Positions 63,924 to 64,000 of a stretch of DNA of 64,000 bases are shown one piece after another. Numbering within the stretch: position 1 is the first letter of the stretch; each line of letters begins with the position of its first letter. Source of the DNA: Stagnihabitans lacustris. Its GTDB lineage: Bacteria; Pseudomonadota; Alphaproteobacteria; Rhodobacterales; Rhodobacteraceae. The DNA lies in the NCBI RefSeq assembly GCF_025950525.1, contig NZ_JAPDGS010000006.1, positions 180,955-244,954 on the forward strand, written 5' to 3'. The notes under the pieces are model-generated. The model ran no database searches, was not told the origin of the DNA, and worked only from the letters and a program-made list of their open reading frames with translations. Position numbers and translations under genes: made by a program.

Positions 63924-64000
63924 GGGAGGGTGTGAAACCCTCCCGGGGCGTCCCCATGAGATTCGGGGAGGGTGTGAAACCCTCCCGGGGCGTCCCCATG
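63924..64000. repeat. 42-bp-period repeat running off the window
   Basis: A 35-bp unit beginning GGGAGGGTGTGAAACCCTCC and ending CGTCCCCATG occurs at 63924-63958 and 63966-64000. Each contains the hairpin GGGAGGGT/ACCCTCCC. The second copy ends with the window, so more copies may follow. Confidence 0.75.

Overview
The window is a chromosomal segment of a high-GC alphaproteobacterium, most probably a member of the Rhodobacteraceae (Rhodobacter/Gemmobacter/Tabrizicola-like). This rests on GC-rich third positions throughout, the division and cell-wall gene order murD-ftsW-murG-murC-DUF2484-murB-ddl-ftsQ-ftsA-ftsZ-lpxC-bamD-recN, the DUF1476 zeta-type ATPase inhibitor beside purC-purS, and several lineage-typical small proteins (DUF2484, DUF6476, DUF4389). 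I see no rRNA, tRNA, CRISPR array, prophage or transposase. Almost all the DNA is explained by about 57 protein genes. The gaps are rich in hairpins and short repeats.

Layout. 1-9.0 kb, minus strand: a NUDIX hydrolase, Kdo transferase waaA, and a Pot-type ABC importer (potA-B-C-D order) flanked by two amidase-signature enzymes. 9.0-13.3 kb: a hybrid histidine kinase and a DUF6476 membrane protein, divergent from an RluA pseudouridine synthase and the heat-shock sigma factor rpoH. 13.8-16.8 kb: psd-pssA phospholipid genes, a Gfo/Idh oxidoreductase and a DUF4389 protein. 17-21.5 kb, minus strand: an exported carbonic-anhydrase-like protein, an M3 oligoendopeptidase, and a DNA-repair pair in which the ligase-associated exonuclease is intact but the ATP-dependent ligase has lost its whole adenylation domain. 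21.7-25.7 kb: the four-gene Anbu cluster (ATP-grasp, alpha-E, transglutaminase, Anbu peptidase). 26-45 kb: the peptidoglycan/division cluster, with a GFA-family gene and a 562-residue protein of unknown function inserted. 45-50 kb: a corrinoid methyl-transfer group (NTF2-like, DUF1638, corrinoid protein, betaine-homocysteine methyltransferase-like protein) with a radical SAM gene. 50-52.5 kb: zeta inhibitor, purC, purS and an alcohol dehydrogenase. 53-56 kb: a vanadium haloperoxidase/CRTAC1 pair. 56-63.7 kb: a complete D-xylose operon (xylF-H-G-B-A) with a divergent ROK repressor.

How parts work together. The xyl operon imports xylose, isomerises it to xylulose and phosphorylates it. A 10-bp inverted repeat between xylF and the ROK gene is the obvious operator candidate. 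The dcw cluster runs from murD to lpxC/bamD mostly with 1-13 nt overlaps, suggesting translational coupling. Intergenic DNA carries at least two recurring families: nine copies of an element built on AAATATCCC, often flanked by GC hairpins, and three copies of the palindrome CCCGGGGTATACCCCGGG or a one-base variant.

The most unusual item is the catalytic-domain-less ligase homologue at 19774-20475. Next are the recurrent AAATATCCC element, the xyl operator, the unknown gene inside the dcw cluster, and the amidase/Pot importer locus. All family assignments come from reading translated motifs; no database search was run.
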